NCBI GenBank assembly: GCA_963793675.1 | Contig: CAWCBA010000001.1 | Span: forward strand, 124,001-188,000 | DNA length: 64,000 nt | Direction of reading: 5' to 3' | Origin: RPQJ01 sp963793675 | Lineage (GTDB): Bacteria; Pseudomonadota; Gammaproteobacteria; Steroidobacterales; Steroidobacteraceae | Shown here: positions 28,118 through 38,086 of the stretch, in pieces | How positions within the stretch are numbered: position 1 is the first letter of the stretch | How the letters are laid out: each line of letters starts with the position of its first letter | Translations under genes and position numbers: made by a program | The notes under the pieces: generated by a model | The model's input: the letters and a program-made list of their open reading frames with translations, nothing else | Told to the model about the DNA's origin: nothing | The model's database searches: none

Positions 28118-29218
28118 TCAAACGACGCGGTCGTCTGAGGCAACGGGGTTGTTCGGCTTTACCTTGGCCTGCCGCAGGGCCGTGAGGCCTGCGTGTGCCG
28201 CGATACCGACGCCCACGATCGCCGCCGCCGTGCCGCCGATCTTGTCGGCCGTGGCTTCGGCACCGAACTGCGGGAAAGTCTCGAGCCGCTCGTAGAACGG
28301 TCCGTTGTCCCAGAAATCCGGCTCGGAGCAGCCGAGGCAGCCGTGGCCGGACCCGATCGGGAACGACACGCCCTCGTTCCAGCGCGTGGTGGAGCAGGCG
28401 TTGTACGTCGTGGGTCCGCGGCAGCCGACCTTGTACAGGCAGTAACCGACGCGTGAGCCGTAGTCGTCGAACTTCTCGGCAAACTGGCCGGCGTCGAAGT
28501 GACCACGGCGATAGCACTTGTCGTGCACGCGCTGGCCGTAGAACATCAGCGGGCGGCCCTGGCGATCGAGCGCGGGCAGTTCGCCGAACGTCACGTAGTA
28601 GGTGATGACGCCGGTCATGACTTCGGCGATCGGCGGGCAGCCGGGGACCTTGATGATCGGCTTGTCCTTGATGACCTTGCTGATCGGCACCGCGGTCGTC
28701 GGGTTGGGCTTCGCGGCCTGCACGCAACCCCACGAGGCGCACGAGCCCCAGGCGATCACGGCGGCGGCATCCGCAGCCACTTCCTTGAGCTTGTCGACGA
28801 ACGGACGGCCGCCCGGGATGCAGAACGTGCCGTCGTTGCCGAGCGGCGGGTTGCCTTCGACTGCAAGGATGTACTGGCCCTTGTAGTCACGCATGATGTC
28901 TTCGATGCACTTCTCGGCCTGGTGTCCGGCCGCGGCCATGATCGTGTCGTCGTAGTCGAGCGACACCATCGAGAGGATCACGTCCTTGGCCAGCGGGTGC
29001 GCCGAACGGATGAAGCTCTCGGTGCAGCACGTGCACTCGAGGCCGTGCAGCCAGAGCACCGGCACGCGCGGCTTGGTTTCCATCGCGTGCGCGATCTTGC
29101 CGGCGAAGTGGGGTGCGAGCCCGAGTGAAGCCGCGCTCAGCGAGCAGAACTTCAGGAAGTTGCGCCGCGAAATACCCTGGCGGCGGATCAACTCATAGAA
29201 AGTTTCTTGACGACCCAT
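28118..29218 (-). CDS. hupS: uptake [NiFe]-hydrogenase small subunit, oxygen-tolerant type
   Basis: The 366-residue precursor carries a Tat signal (SRRNFLKFCSLSAASLG, cleavage around residue 45). The proximal cluster region shows six cysteines: C62, C64 and C65 in ECTCCTE, C160 and C165 in CASWGC, and C194 in VPGC. Subtracting 45 gives 17, 19, 20, 115, 120, 149, the numbering of the six ligands of the [4Fe-3S] cluster in E. coli Hyd-1. C19 and C120 are the extra cysteines linked to oxygen tolerance. Medial and distal cluster ligands follow (HDKC, GYCLYKVGC, CSTTRWN, GCLGCSEP). A C-terminal hydrophobic helix (TAAAIVGVGIAAHAGLTAL) is the membrane anchor. An AAGGGAG ribosome-binding site precedes the ATG. 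It is the first gene of the operon. Confidence 0.97.
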   Translation of the reverse strand: MGRQETFYELIRRQGISRRNFLKFCSLSAASLGLAPHFAGKIAHAMETKPRVPVLWLHGLECTCCTESFIRSAHPLAKDVILSMVSLDYDDTIMAAAGHQAEKCIEDIMRDYKGQYILAVEGNPPLGNDGTFCIPGGRPFVDKLKEVAADAAAVIAWGSCASWGCVQAAKPNPTTAVPISKVIKDKPIIKVPGCPPIAEVMTGVITYYVTFGELPALDRQGRPLMFYGQRVHDKCYRRGHFDAGQFAEKFDDYGSRVGYCLYKVGCRGPTTYNACSTTRWNEGVSFPIGSGHGCLGCSEPDFWDNGPFYERLETFPQFGAEATADKIGGTAAAIVGVGIAAHAGLTALRQAKVKPNNPVASDDRVV

Positions 29219-29490
29219 CTCGTGCTCCCTTTGGTGGTGGCATTTCGCCAGGGCGGCCGATATGGCTCTGGGTTTTCACCAAAGCGGTCGTCTGGCGCAC
29301 CAGATGGGAGAACGCGAAACCGCGGGGCTTAGGCGGTCCCCCTCCTGATTTGACAGACGGATGGTCCGACTCAGGCCGCCGAAGCCTCAATCGTAAATGT
29401 ACTTAACAGTTGCGCGTGCTGCGCTGCAGCGAGACCCCTCGGGGTCCGGGGCATGCCGCCAGCCGACCGCACCCGGGGTTGGAACCGCTC
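29219..29490 (-). promoter_or_regulatory. upstream region of the hup operon
   Basis: These 272 bases lie between the end of the beta-propeller gene and hupS and must contain the hup promoter unless transcription reads in from upstream. I see no clean sigma-54 (-24/-12) element and no obvious -35/-10 pair. A 14-base palindrome (GACCCCTCGGGGTC, 29432-29445) lies at the distal end and could belong to the 3' end of the upstream gene. Confidence 0.35.
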
Positions 29491-30568
29491 TTACCGGGGA
29501 TCTTCGAGTGGCGTGCAGCCGTGGCACACGGCGCGCGGAATCACCGGCGTGCTGCCGAGGCCGTCCGGTTCGCCGCCGACGTCGACGCTGCGCAGGACGT
29601 CGAGAGTGCGTGTGTCGAACTGGATGACGCGGTCGCCCATCGTGGCCGCGACGTAGGCGCTGTGACCGTCGCGCGAGACCAGCAGCCCGACCGGCAGCAC
29701 GCTGCCCGGGGCCAGGCGGGCGAAAGGCCTTGCCGAGGCTCCGGCTGCCAACGGGGCAGTCACGCTGACGCGGCCCCGTTCGACGCGCCTTTCGACGTCG
29801 AAAGCCACGAGTTCCGCGGTGCCTGCGCACGTGACCAGGGCCAGGCGACCATCGGGTGTCATTGCGATCCGGATCGGGGTGCCGGACAGCGGCAGTCGCG
29901 TCGTCACTGCCAGCGCCGCCGTATCGACGACCGCGATATGCCCATCCACGCGTGCAGCCACCCAGAGTTCGCGACCGTCCGGGGTAAGCGCCAACGCCTC
30001 TGAGCCCGCCCCGGTCGGAATGTCCATGAGTTTTCGGCCAGCGAGCAGGTCGATTGCGGTGACCGTGCCGGAACCGATGTTGGTGACGTACGCGCGGCTG
30101 CGCGTCGGCGCTCACGACGACCATGTGCGAGGTCTCCTGCGCCGTCTCGATCTCGCTGATGATCTTGCCGTCGTCGGGATCGACGACGAGCACGTGCCTC
30201 GAACCTTCGGTCGTCACGGCGACGCGATCGGCGGCGAACCACGCCACGCCGTGCGGACGGGTATGCGGGGCGAGGTCGATGCGCCTGATCTCGCGCGGTT
30301 GCTCGAGGTCGACGATGCTGAGGCTCGTGCCGGGCTGGTCGCGCGTACCGTAGTTCGACACGACCGCGCGCTTGCCATCGGGCGACACGCTGACTTCGTG
30401 TGGCGCGTTTCCGGTCAGCACCGACGCCAGGCGCAATCCCGAGCCAGGATCCATGAAGTCGACTGCGTTGTCCGTCTTGCGGACGACGAGCAGCGTTTCG
30501 GCGTCCGCAGCGACTGCGGCCAGCCAGCTCGCAGCAGACAGCAGCAGCGCAATTTTCGAGGGTCGCAT
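29491..30568 (-). CDS. secreted YVTN-type beta-propeller protein (one frame break)
   Basis: A signal peptide (LLLSAASWLAAVAADA) is followed by repeated blades of the type LLVVRKTDNAVDFMDPGSG, HEVSVSPDGKRAVVSNYG and RHVLVVDPDDGKIISEIE. The frame breaks near 30105 by one extra base; the +1 frame continues with SRAYVTNIGSGTVTAIDLLAGRKLMDIPTGAGSEAL and further blades to 29491. The joined product is about 358 residues, giving a seven-bladed propeller. These periplasmic proteins are often binding or surface proteins of unknown role. It lies 22 bases after the DUF481 gene on the same strand. Confidence 0.78.
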
Positions 30569-30590
30569 GAACGCAGTCGGCTCCCGGGGC

Positions 30591-31678
30591 CTAGAACGAA
30601 TAGCCGAGCGACGTCGTCAGGCCGTAGTCGCTCTGCTCGGAGTCCGCGAGCGGTGGCTTGCTGTCGTAGCTGCCGTACACCTTGAGCTCGAAGTACAGGT
30701 CGTCGACGAACTCGTACTTTGCCCGCAGGTCCGCCTCCGCACGGTAGCGACCGGACTCCGTCAGGCTGGGCAGGATCGTCAAACTGCCGCCGATGTCGGT
30801 CTCGGGAAAGTCGTAGCGAAAGAGCCTGAACGAGGTCGTGAACACGCCCTCGACGCTGTCGAAGTTTTCACCGCCGGTGTAGATTTCATGGGAATAGCCC
30901 AGACCGACTCCGCCGACCCACTCGGCGTGATTGTTCTGCACGAAATAGCGGCCATACCCGCCGCCCACCATGGCGCGCAGGTCGAGGTCGAGTTCGGTGT
31001 TGCTTTCGAAGCTGCCGAAGCCCTGGTAATAGTCGCTGCGCCTGAAGAACTGACGGTAGTTCCCGGTCAACAGGTAGCGCTCGCTGGTCTCGCCGGCGCT
31101 GTCATCGGTGAGGTTCATGGAGCCGTCAATGGCCCATTCCCTGACCCGCGTGCGTGAGGAGAGCCCGCCCGCAAAATCGACACTGCGCCGGTCGCTCGCC
31201 TTCGCAATGTCGAGGCCCGCGCTGACGTATCCATCGAGCCGGTCGATGAAGCGCCGCCCTCGATCGGCTCGGCACGCACGACGTCGGCCATGTCGACCGC
31301 CACCGCCGGCTCGTCGACCGAGCGTGCGACCTGCAAGGTGGAATCGTCGTCGCCCTGCGACCAACTGGCCGTAGTAGCGGGTGCCGTCGGTGCGTTCGAG
31401 CAGCAGGTACTGGTCTGGACTGCAGGCTCGCGATCTTGTCCCACTCGATGTAGATCGTGCCCATGTGCGAGGTGCTGAGCTTCAGCCGGTTGTACTCCAG
31501 GGATTTCACTTCGCCGGTGATGCGGTCGCCATTGATCAGGATCGACGACGTCGGTCTTCGGTGCGGCCGAGACCGCGCCGGAGTAAGCAAGGAGCGATGC
31601 CAGCAGCAACGAAGCCGTCCATGGGCCTGACAGCGCATTGCCCCGCCCCGCTTGCACGCGCTGCGCCGAAGAAATCAT
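30591..31678 (-). CDS. DUF481 outer-membrane beta-barrel protein (about four frame breaks)
   Basis: Starting at 31678 there is a signal peptide (TASLLLASLLAYSGAVSA), then an N-terminal segment LINGDRITGEVKSLEYNRLKLSTSHMGTIYIEWDKIASL typical of DUF481 proteins, and a C-terminal barrel of alternating strands ending in the aromatic LTTSLGYSF. The coding signal moves between frames near 31548, 31416, 31357 and 31255: QYLLLERTDGTRYYGQLVA, QGDDDSTLQVARSVDEPAVA and RFIDRLDGYVSAG lie in successive frames. Read through, the product is about 362 residues and looks complete. So many shifts in one conserved gene suggest a poorly resolved stretch of sequence rather than decay. The function of the family is not established. 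Confidence 0.75.
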
Positions 31679-31844
31679 GGCCTGACGCTCCCTGAATTCG
31701 ATTGCACCCATGTTACCGCGCGTTCCGGCGTCGCGAGCGGCCGGTTCGGCCAGGCAAGCGGCGACATCAACGCGTCCCGTGCCTGACGATGGCGCACGCA
31801 GGTGGCGAAAAATGCGTACCCTGCCGGCCACGGAGATAGCCCTC

Positions 31845-32807
31845 ATGACGAATCAGCTCGAATCCCTGCGCCGGCACTCGGTCATCGTCGCGGACACCGG
31901 CGACATCGACTCGATCGCTCGCTTCAGGCCGCAGGACGCAACGACGAACCCCAGCCTGATTCTGAAGGCGGCCCAGGGCGGGCGCTACCAGCACATCGTG
32001 CAGGCCGCTCTGACGGCCGCAGGCATCGCGCTCCGCTGCCGACTGGAACGAACGCGGTCCTCGAGCACCTGTTCGTGGGCTTCGGTCGCGAAATTCTCGC
32101 GCTCGTGCCGGGGCGGGTGTCAACGGAGGTCGATGCGCGGTTCAGCTTCGATACCGCAGCGACCGAACGCAAGGCGCGCCGTTTGATCGATCTCTACGAC
32201 GCGGCCGGCATCGGGCGCGAACGCGTCCTCATAAAGATCGCCAGCACCTGGGAAGGCATCAAGGCCGCCGAGCGGCTCGAGCGCGACGGCATCCACTGCA
32301 ACCTGACGCTGCTGTTCAGCTTCGCGCAGGCGGTGGCGTGCGCCGACGCCGGCGTCACACTGATCTCGCCCTTCGTCGGCCGCATCTACGACTGGTACAG
32401 GAAGGCGCGCGGGGTGCGAGGACATCGCGCCTGCCGACGACCCGGGCGTCGCCTCGGTCGCCCGGATCTACGAGTACTACAAGAAGTTCGACTACCACAC
32501 CCAGGTCATGGGCGCGAGCTTCCGCAGGACGACGCAGATCCTCGACCTCGCGGGCTGCGACCTGCTGACGATCAGCCCCGACCTGCTGCAGCAACTCGAG
32601 GCGACGCACGGGCGACGTCGAGGCCAGGCTGACCGTCGCAGAGCCGCACGCTCGAGCGCATCGAGCGGATGTCGCTCGACGAGGCGGCGTTCCGCTGGCT
32701 GCACAACGAGGACGCGATGGCGACGGAGAAGCTGGCCGACGGCATCCGTGCCTTCGACGCCGACGCCGGAAAGCTGAGGGGCCCTGGTCGCCGCCCTGCC
32801 CGGCTGA
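31845..32807 (+). CDS. tal: transaldolase (about five frame breaks)
   Basis: The product matches E. coli TalB throughout: VADTGDIDSIARFRPQDATTNPSLIL, LVPGRVSTEVDARFSFDT, VLIKIASTWEGIKAAE with the Schiff-base lysine, CNLTLLFSFAQAVACADAGVTLISPFVGRIYDWY, and MGASFRRTTQILDLAGCDLLTI. It transfers dihydroxyacetone units in the non-oxidative pentose phosphate pathway. The coding signal changes frame near 32030, 32410, 32611, 32645 and 32783. Read through, it is about 320 residues, the normal length, and all catalytic residues remain. Sequence error is the simplest reading; if the breaks are real the gene is dead. Confidence 0.88.
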
Positions 32808-32937
32808 TTGGCTTCGCGGCGGGCCGGATATCGTCGGCTCCTTGTGAACTGTCCCTCCGGGCGTCGGCAAGGCAGTCGGGGAGCGAGAGGGACGATTACA
32901 ATCGTGCAGGTTACGACCGTGCGGGGTTCCGGGCCGC

Positions 32938-34596
32938 ATGGCACGAGCGGCGCTGCGCTGTCTTGCTGTCATCCTCGGATCTGCTGCCCGCGCACGCGCA
33001 GGCACAGACCCGCCGACCGACCCGGTGTCCCAGTCGAACGAACCGACCGAACTCGTCATCGCCAACCGGCCCATCGTCACGCTGCGCGGGCAGGCCTACG
33101 GCGCCAGCCCGGCCGAGCGGGCCGCGGCAATCACCGACGGGATCAAGCTGCTGACCGACCGGGGTGGCCCGCTGGTCGTCACGACTCGCACGCTTCCGGA
33201 AGGCGTTGCCGTCCTGATCGACGGCACTCCCGCGTTCCGCGTGCTGCACGAGGACGCGAACCGCGAGTCCGGCGAAACCGCGGCCATGGCCGCTGACGCG
33301 GCCGCCCGCAATCTCACGCTGGCCATCGGCGAGATCCGCGAGAGTCGCGACTCGCAGGCCATGCTGAAGGCGTCCGGATACACACTGCTGGCCACCGCGC
33401 TGCTGGCAGGACTGCTGTGGCTGCTCACGCGCGCCTACGCGGCCATCGCGCGCCGGGTACGAGCCTTCGTGCAGCGCCGATCCGAGAAGCTGCCGCCGAG
33501 CTGGACCGACCACGTCGTCAGCGGCTCCATCATGGCCGACCTCGCCGCCGTGCCGTTCAAGTTCGTCGCGTGGGTCATTGCCCTGCTGCTGCTGTCCCAG
33601 TGGGCCGCGCTGGTGCTGGAATTCTTCCCGTACACGCGGCCCTGGGGCGAGACGCTTTTCCAGAACCTGCTGAACGGGCTCGGCCGCGTCGGCTACAGCG
33701 TCCTGCAGGCGGTGCCCGGGCTGCTGTTCGTGGTCGCGATTTTCGTCGTCACGCGTTTCGTCGTGCGGGTGGTCCGGTCGCTGTTCGACGCCGTGCACGC
33801 GGGTCGCCTGACCGTGCCATGGCTGGACGAGACGACCGCACGGCCCACGGGCCGCTTGCTGATCGCCATCATCTGGCTGTTCGCGCTGGTGGCGGCCTAC
33901 CCCTACGTTCCGGGCAGTGACAGCGAGGCGTTCAAGGGCATCGGCGTGTTCGTCGGCCTGATGCTGTCGATCGGCGCGTCCGGCGTCGTGAACCAGGCCG
34001 TCAGCGGGCTGATGCTGATGTACACCAAGTCGCTGCGGCCCGGAGAGTTCGTGCAGATCGGAGATACCGAAGGAACGGTGACCTCGGTCGGGTTTCTGAC
34101 GTCGCGCATCGAGACCCTGCGCAACGTCGAGGTCACCTTGCCGAACGCGTACCTGGTGGGCAACGTCACCAGGAACTTCTCGCGACTGGCGGCGAACGGC
34201 GGCATGCGGCTAACGACCGCCGTGACGATCGGCTACGACACGCCGTGGCGGCAGGTGCACGCGATGCTGCAGATGGCGGCGGACCGCACAGCGGGGGCCT
34301 CGAAGGAACCTGCTCCACGCGTTCTGCAGACGGCACTGCAGGACTTCTACGTGGAGTACACATTGATCGTGGCAGTCGCCAACCCGCGTGACAAAGTGGT
34401 CGTGCTCGACGAACTGCACGCCCACATCCAGGACGTGTTCAACGAATTCGGCGTGCAGATCATGTCGCCCAATTACGAGGCGGACCCGGTCGACAAGAAG
34501 TTCGTGCCGAAGGAGCAGTGGTTCGAGGCCCCGGCCAGACCGGAGCCGGTCGCGGTCGCTACCGGCCAGTCACGCTCCGGAACCGTCGAGAGCTGA
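32938..34596 (+). CDS. large MscS-family mechanosensitive channel
   Basis: The 552-residue protein has an N-terminal periplasmic domain, several transmembrane segments (about 143-162, 200-225, 245-275, 300-320 and 330-355) and the MscS pore helix and beta domain (GIGVFVGLMLSIGASGVVNQAVSGLMLMYTKSLRPGEFVQIGDTEGTVTSVG, about 336-388). The glycine/alanine-rich SIGASGVVNQAVSGL matches the pore-lining TM3. It releases solutes under osmotic downshock. The present N-terminus (ILGSAARARAGTDPP) is a weak signal peptide, while an adjacent frame reads LLPAHAQAQT at the same place, so another small indel may hide a proper cleavage site there. Confidence 0.87.
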   Translation: MARAALRCLAVILGSAARARAGTDPPTDPVSQSNEPTELVIANRPIVTLRGQAYGASPAERAAAITDGIKLLTDRGGPLVVTTRTLPEGVAVLIDGTPAFRVLHEDANRESGETAAMAADAAARNLTLAIGEIRESRDSQAMLKASGYTLLATALLAGLLWLLTRAYAAIARRVRAFVQRRSEKLPPSWTDHVVSGSIMADLAAVPFKFVAWVIALLLLSQWAALVLEFFPYTRPWGETLFQNLLNGLGRVGYSVLQAVPGLLFVVAIFVVTRFVVRVVRSLFDAVHAGRLTVPWLDETTARPTGRLLIAIIWLFALVAAYPYVPGSDSEAFKGIGVFVGLMLSIGASGVVNQAVSGLMLMYTKSLRPGEFVQIGDTEGTVTSVGFLTSRIETLRNVEVTLPNAYLVGNVTRNFSRLAANGGMRLTTAVTIGYDTPWRQVHAMLQMAADRTAGASKEPAPRVLQTALQDFYVEYTLIVAVANPRDKVVVLDELHAHIQDVFNEFGVQIMSPNYEADPVDKKFVPKEQWFEAPARPEPVAVATGQSRSGTVES

Positions 34597-35241
34597 ACCT
34601 GACGCGGCGCCAATGGCGCCGGATTCGATGATCGTCACGCCCGACGGTGCGCGCAGGGCGGTAGCGACCATGGCTGACGCAATCGTGCTAGCCGGCACCG
34701 GGCGCCACGCGTGCGGCGCAAAGCGCAGCAGGCGCTCGGTTAACCACTCGATCGGCCGCGATTCCTGGCGGTCCCCGGCGATGACGGACGGTCGCAGGAG
34801 GCACAGGCTTGGCCACCCCATCCCGCGCAGGACGTCTTCCAGTTCTCCCTTCACGCGGGAATAGAAGACTCCCGACTTCGAACTGGCGCCGAGCGCACTC
34901 ACGAGCGAGAAATGTTTCGCGTCGTTCGCGAGCACCAGCTCCGCCAGGTGCCGCGGATACTCGAAGTCCACCTGGCGGAATTTCGCCTGCGATCCAGCTT
35001 TGCGGATCGTGGTGCCAAGCGCGCAGAAGACATGGTCGGCGCGCAGCTCCGTACGTACGCTGTCGAGATCCTCGAAATCGACGATGACCTCGCGGGCACG
35101 CGGATGCTCCGCGGCACTTCCAAGTGAGCGACGCGTGACGATCGTGACCATCGAATACGCATCGGACGCGAGCAGACGCTTCAGGCACTCGCCGCCGACG
35201 AGCCCCGACGCGCCTGCGACAAGGGCGGTACGCTTCCTCAA
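34570..35241 (-). CDS. NAD(P)H-binding Rossmann-fold protein (HTATIP2/YbjT-like)
   Basis: The 223-residue protein begins TALVAGASGLVGGECLKRLL, a dinucleotide-binding GxSGxxG motif, and continues with VIVDFEDLDSV, HVFCALGTTIRKAGS, VDFEYPRHLAELVLANDAKHFSLVSALGASSKSGVFYSRVKGELEDVL, typical of atypical short-chain dehydrogenases related to human TIP30. The start is TTG at 35241, overlapping the stop of the M16 gene as TTGA, so the two are coupled. No catalytic role is assigned. It overlaps the MscS 3' end by 27 bases in the convergent direction. Confidence 0.8.
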   Translation of the reverse strand: MRKRTALVAGASGLVGGECLKRLLASDAYSMVTIVTRRSLGSAAEHPRAREVIVDFEDLDSVRTELRADHVFCALGTTIRKAGSQAKFRQVDFEYPRHLAELVLANDAKHFSLVSALGASSKSGVFYSRVKGELEDVLRGMGWPSLCLLRPSVIAGDRQESRPIEWLTERLLRFAPHAWRPVPASTIASAMVATALRAPSGVTIIESGAIGAASGSALDGSGA

Positions 35242-36658
35242 TTGGTCGCCGGCGCAAAGCGCGGATCGGTGATCTTCATCTCCGTCACCGGGCCGTACTT
35301 CTTCACCGTATCGCGAATCGCTGCGGCGTCGCCGATCAGCACTATCGCGAGGCTCTCCGGTCGCGGAAACGACTGCGCGATCGTGCTGCGAACGGCACCC
35401 GCGTCGACCTTCGACACGCGCTCCGCGTACTCGTTTACGTCTTGCGGGCCGAGGCCGATAGAACAGCATGTCCGCGAGCCGCCCGGCGATCTGCCCGTTG
35501 GTCTCGATCGACGGCGGGAACTGACCGAGCATGTAGCTCTGCGAGGACTTCAGCTGGTCGGCGTCGAGGCCGTTCTTGTGCAGGCGCGCCAGCGTGTCGA
35601 GCGTCATGTCGATCGCCTGCGTCGTCTTGCTCGTCTCGGTGTACGAGGCAATGTGGAACGACCCTGGCTGCGAGGGACGGCTGAACGACGAGCTGGCGCC
35701 ATAGGTGAGTCCGCTCTTCATGCGCAATTCGGTGTTGAGCATCGACGTGAAACGCCCGCCGAAGACGGTATTGACCACGGACTGCGCGGTGCGCGCCGGA
35801 TCGGTGCGCGAGGCGCCTACGCTGCCCAACCAGAAATACGTCTGCGTCGCGCCGGGCTTGTCGACCAGCAGCACCGGTCGGCCCGTCACTCTAGCGGGAG
35901 TCGGCGCGGTCGGCACGGCCGCGCCGGCCTTGCGCCACGTGCCGAACGTACGCTCGAGCTTCTGCAGCATCGTCGCCGCGTCGAAGTCACCGACGACGGT
36001 GATTATCAGTCCGGTCGCCGCCGACCTGCTCGGCGACAATAGCGCTTGATGTCGTCGAGCTTGATCGCGGCCAGCGAAGCCTCGCTGCCGGTCACGGGGC
36101 GACCATATGGATGGCCGCGGAACAGCCACGCATCGCCGTAGCTGCTCATCAGGGCACGCGGATCCGAGTCCTTGGCCGCCACGATTGACTGCACGGCCAG
36201 CGTGCGCACTTTGTCGAATTCGGCGGCGTCGAGCCTGGGGCGCTGCAGGACGTCGGCGACCAGTTCGAGCATCAGGTCCACGTCGCGCGACATGAAGCTG
36301 GCGTTGACGCCCAGGCTTTCGGTGCCCGCGCCGGCCGACAGCGAACCGCCCACGTTTTCGATGGCCTCGGCGAACTGCGCGGCATTGCGGTTGCCCGCGC
36401 CTTTCTGGATCAGGTCGGTATAGAGCGACGCCGTGCCGTCCTTGCCGGCCGGGTCACCGAGCCCGCCGCCGCGGACAGTGACGTTCATCGAGACCAGCGG
36501 CGTGTCTCGCTTCTCGACGAGGGCAACGACGGCGCCATTGGGCAGCGTCGCAGTCCTGGTAGGCGGGCAGCTTCACGCCGCCGTCGGCAAGCACGGCAGC
36601 GATCGGCATCAGCAACAGGGGACAGCACGAGCGCGTGCATGACGGAACGGCGATTCAC
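35238..36658 (-). CDS. M16 peptidase, second (non-zinc-binding) partner (about five frame breaks)
   Basis: The protein is the partner subunit of an M16 pair, lacking HxxEH and carrying the R/Y type region ELRMKSGLTYGASSSFSRPSQPGSFHIAS. It starts with GTG overlapping the upstream M16 stop (GTGA). A signal peptide is split by a shift near 36617 (MHALVLSP then LLMPIAAVLADGGVKLPAYQ). Further +1 shifts occur near 36550 (ATLPNGAVVALVEKRDTPLVSMNVTVRGGG), 36037 (VAEQVGGDR), 36014 (LIITVVGDFDAATMLQKLERTFG) and 35455 (GLGPQDVNEYAERVSKVDAGAV). Joined, it is about 472 residues and ends in MKITDPRFAPATN. All shifts are single extra bases, consistent with sequencing error. Confidence 0.82.
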
Positions 36659-38069
36659 TTCGCACCTCCACTGGCCGGCGCCTGCGGCCCAGCCTTGGGC
36701 TCGAGCACGCCGACCGTGCGGTTTCCCTGGCGCAACACCGTTGCGGCCGCAGTCTTCACGTCCTCGGCGGTGATGCTTTCGTACTCGGACGGGGCGCTGA
36801 AGAGCTTGCGGTAGTCGCCATGGAATACTTCGTACTGGCCGAGCGCCTCCGCCTTGCCACTGATCGTTTCCAGTCCGTGCCAGAAACCGACCAGCGCCAG
36901 GTTGCGGGCCTTGGTGATTTCGGTGGCCGTCGGGCCGTCCTTCGCCAGCAGCGCAATCTCTTCGTCGATCAGCTTCTCGGTACGGGTCACGTCGCCACCC
37001 GGTGGCACGACCGCATAGACCCAGGCGAGGCCTGGATCGAAGCCTGCATCGAACTGCGCGCCGACGTCGACAGCGGCTTGTTCCTTCTCGACGAGCCGCT
37101 GGTAGAGCCGGGACGAATCGCCATCCCCCAGGATCGACAGCAGCACTTCCATCACCCTCGCCTCGCGGTCGGCCGCCGCGACCGTGTGCCACGCCATCGC
37201 GATCAGCGGCGTCTGGGCGTCTCGTTCGATCCGGAGGCGGCGCTCACCGAGCTGCGGCGGCTCCTTCGTCGTGACGGCGGGCGGCGCGGGCTGTGCCGGA
37301 ATGCTGGCGAGATACTGGTCGGCGAGCTTGAACGCGGTCTCCGGCTGGATGTCGCCCACGATGAACATCACCGCATTGTTCGGCGCGTAGTACTGGCGGT
37401 AGTAGTCCTGCAGGTCCGTGACCTTCCAGGCCTCGATGTCGGAGGGCCAGCCGATGATCGGTATCTGGTACGGATGTGCAATGAAGGCTGTCGCCTGCAT
37501 CTGCTCGACCAGCGTGCCGAAATTGTCGTTGTCGACCGACGAACGACGCTCGGAATACACCACGCCCCTTTCGCTCTCGACCTTCTCGGCGTTGAAGTCG
37601 AGATTGCGCATGCGGTCCGATTCGAGGTCGAAGATCAGGCCGGTGACCGAGCTCGGAAACCAGTTCTTGTACACGGTGACGTCGTTGCTGGTGGAGGCGT
37701 TGTTGGAGCCGCCATTGCCTTCCATGATGCGATCGAACTCACCGGGTGCCCGGGTCTTCGTGCCATTGAACATCATGTGCTCGAAGAAATGAGAAATGCC
37801 CGTGATGCCCGGCCGCTCGTTGCGGCTGCCCACGCGGTACCACGTGTACATCGCGACGCTCGGGATGTCCTTGTCCGGCCATACCACCAGCTTCATGCCG
37901 TTCGGCAGCGTGCGCGTCACGATCTGGTCTGCGCCAGGGCACCTGCCGGTGCCGCCGCCTGCGCGGCCGCACCGAAGGCCAGCCCGAGCGCCAGCCCGGC
38001 GGCACTCCATGCGGTGACCCGCGACGAGGCTCTACGGACGTCACGGACAGGTCCAACATTGCTGCGCAC
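36655..38069 (-). CDS. M16 zinc peptidase, catalytic partner (one frame break in signal peptide)
   Basis: The catalytic motif HFFEH (in GISHFFEHMMFNGTK) and the downstream metal-ligand Glu region ESERGVVYSERR mark an active pitrilysin-family zinc peptidase. The start is GTG at 38069 after a GGGAG ribosome-binding site. It leads into AWSAAGLALGLAFGAAAQAAAPAGALAQ, a signal peptide. A shift near 37925 then joins DQIVTRTLPNGMKLVVWPDKD. The mature protein is periplasmic, about 440 residues. Together with the overlapping partner gene it should form a heterodimeric clamshell peptidase that degrades short peptides. Confidence 0.88.
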
Positions 38070-38086
38070 TGGATCGCTCCCTGGTT

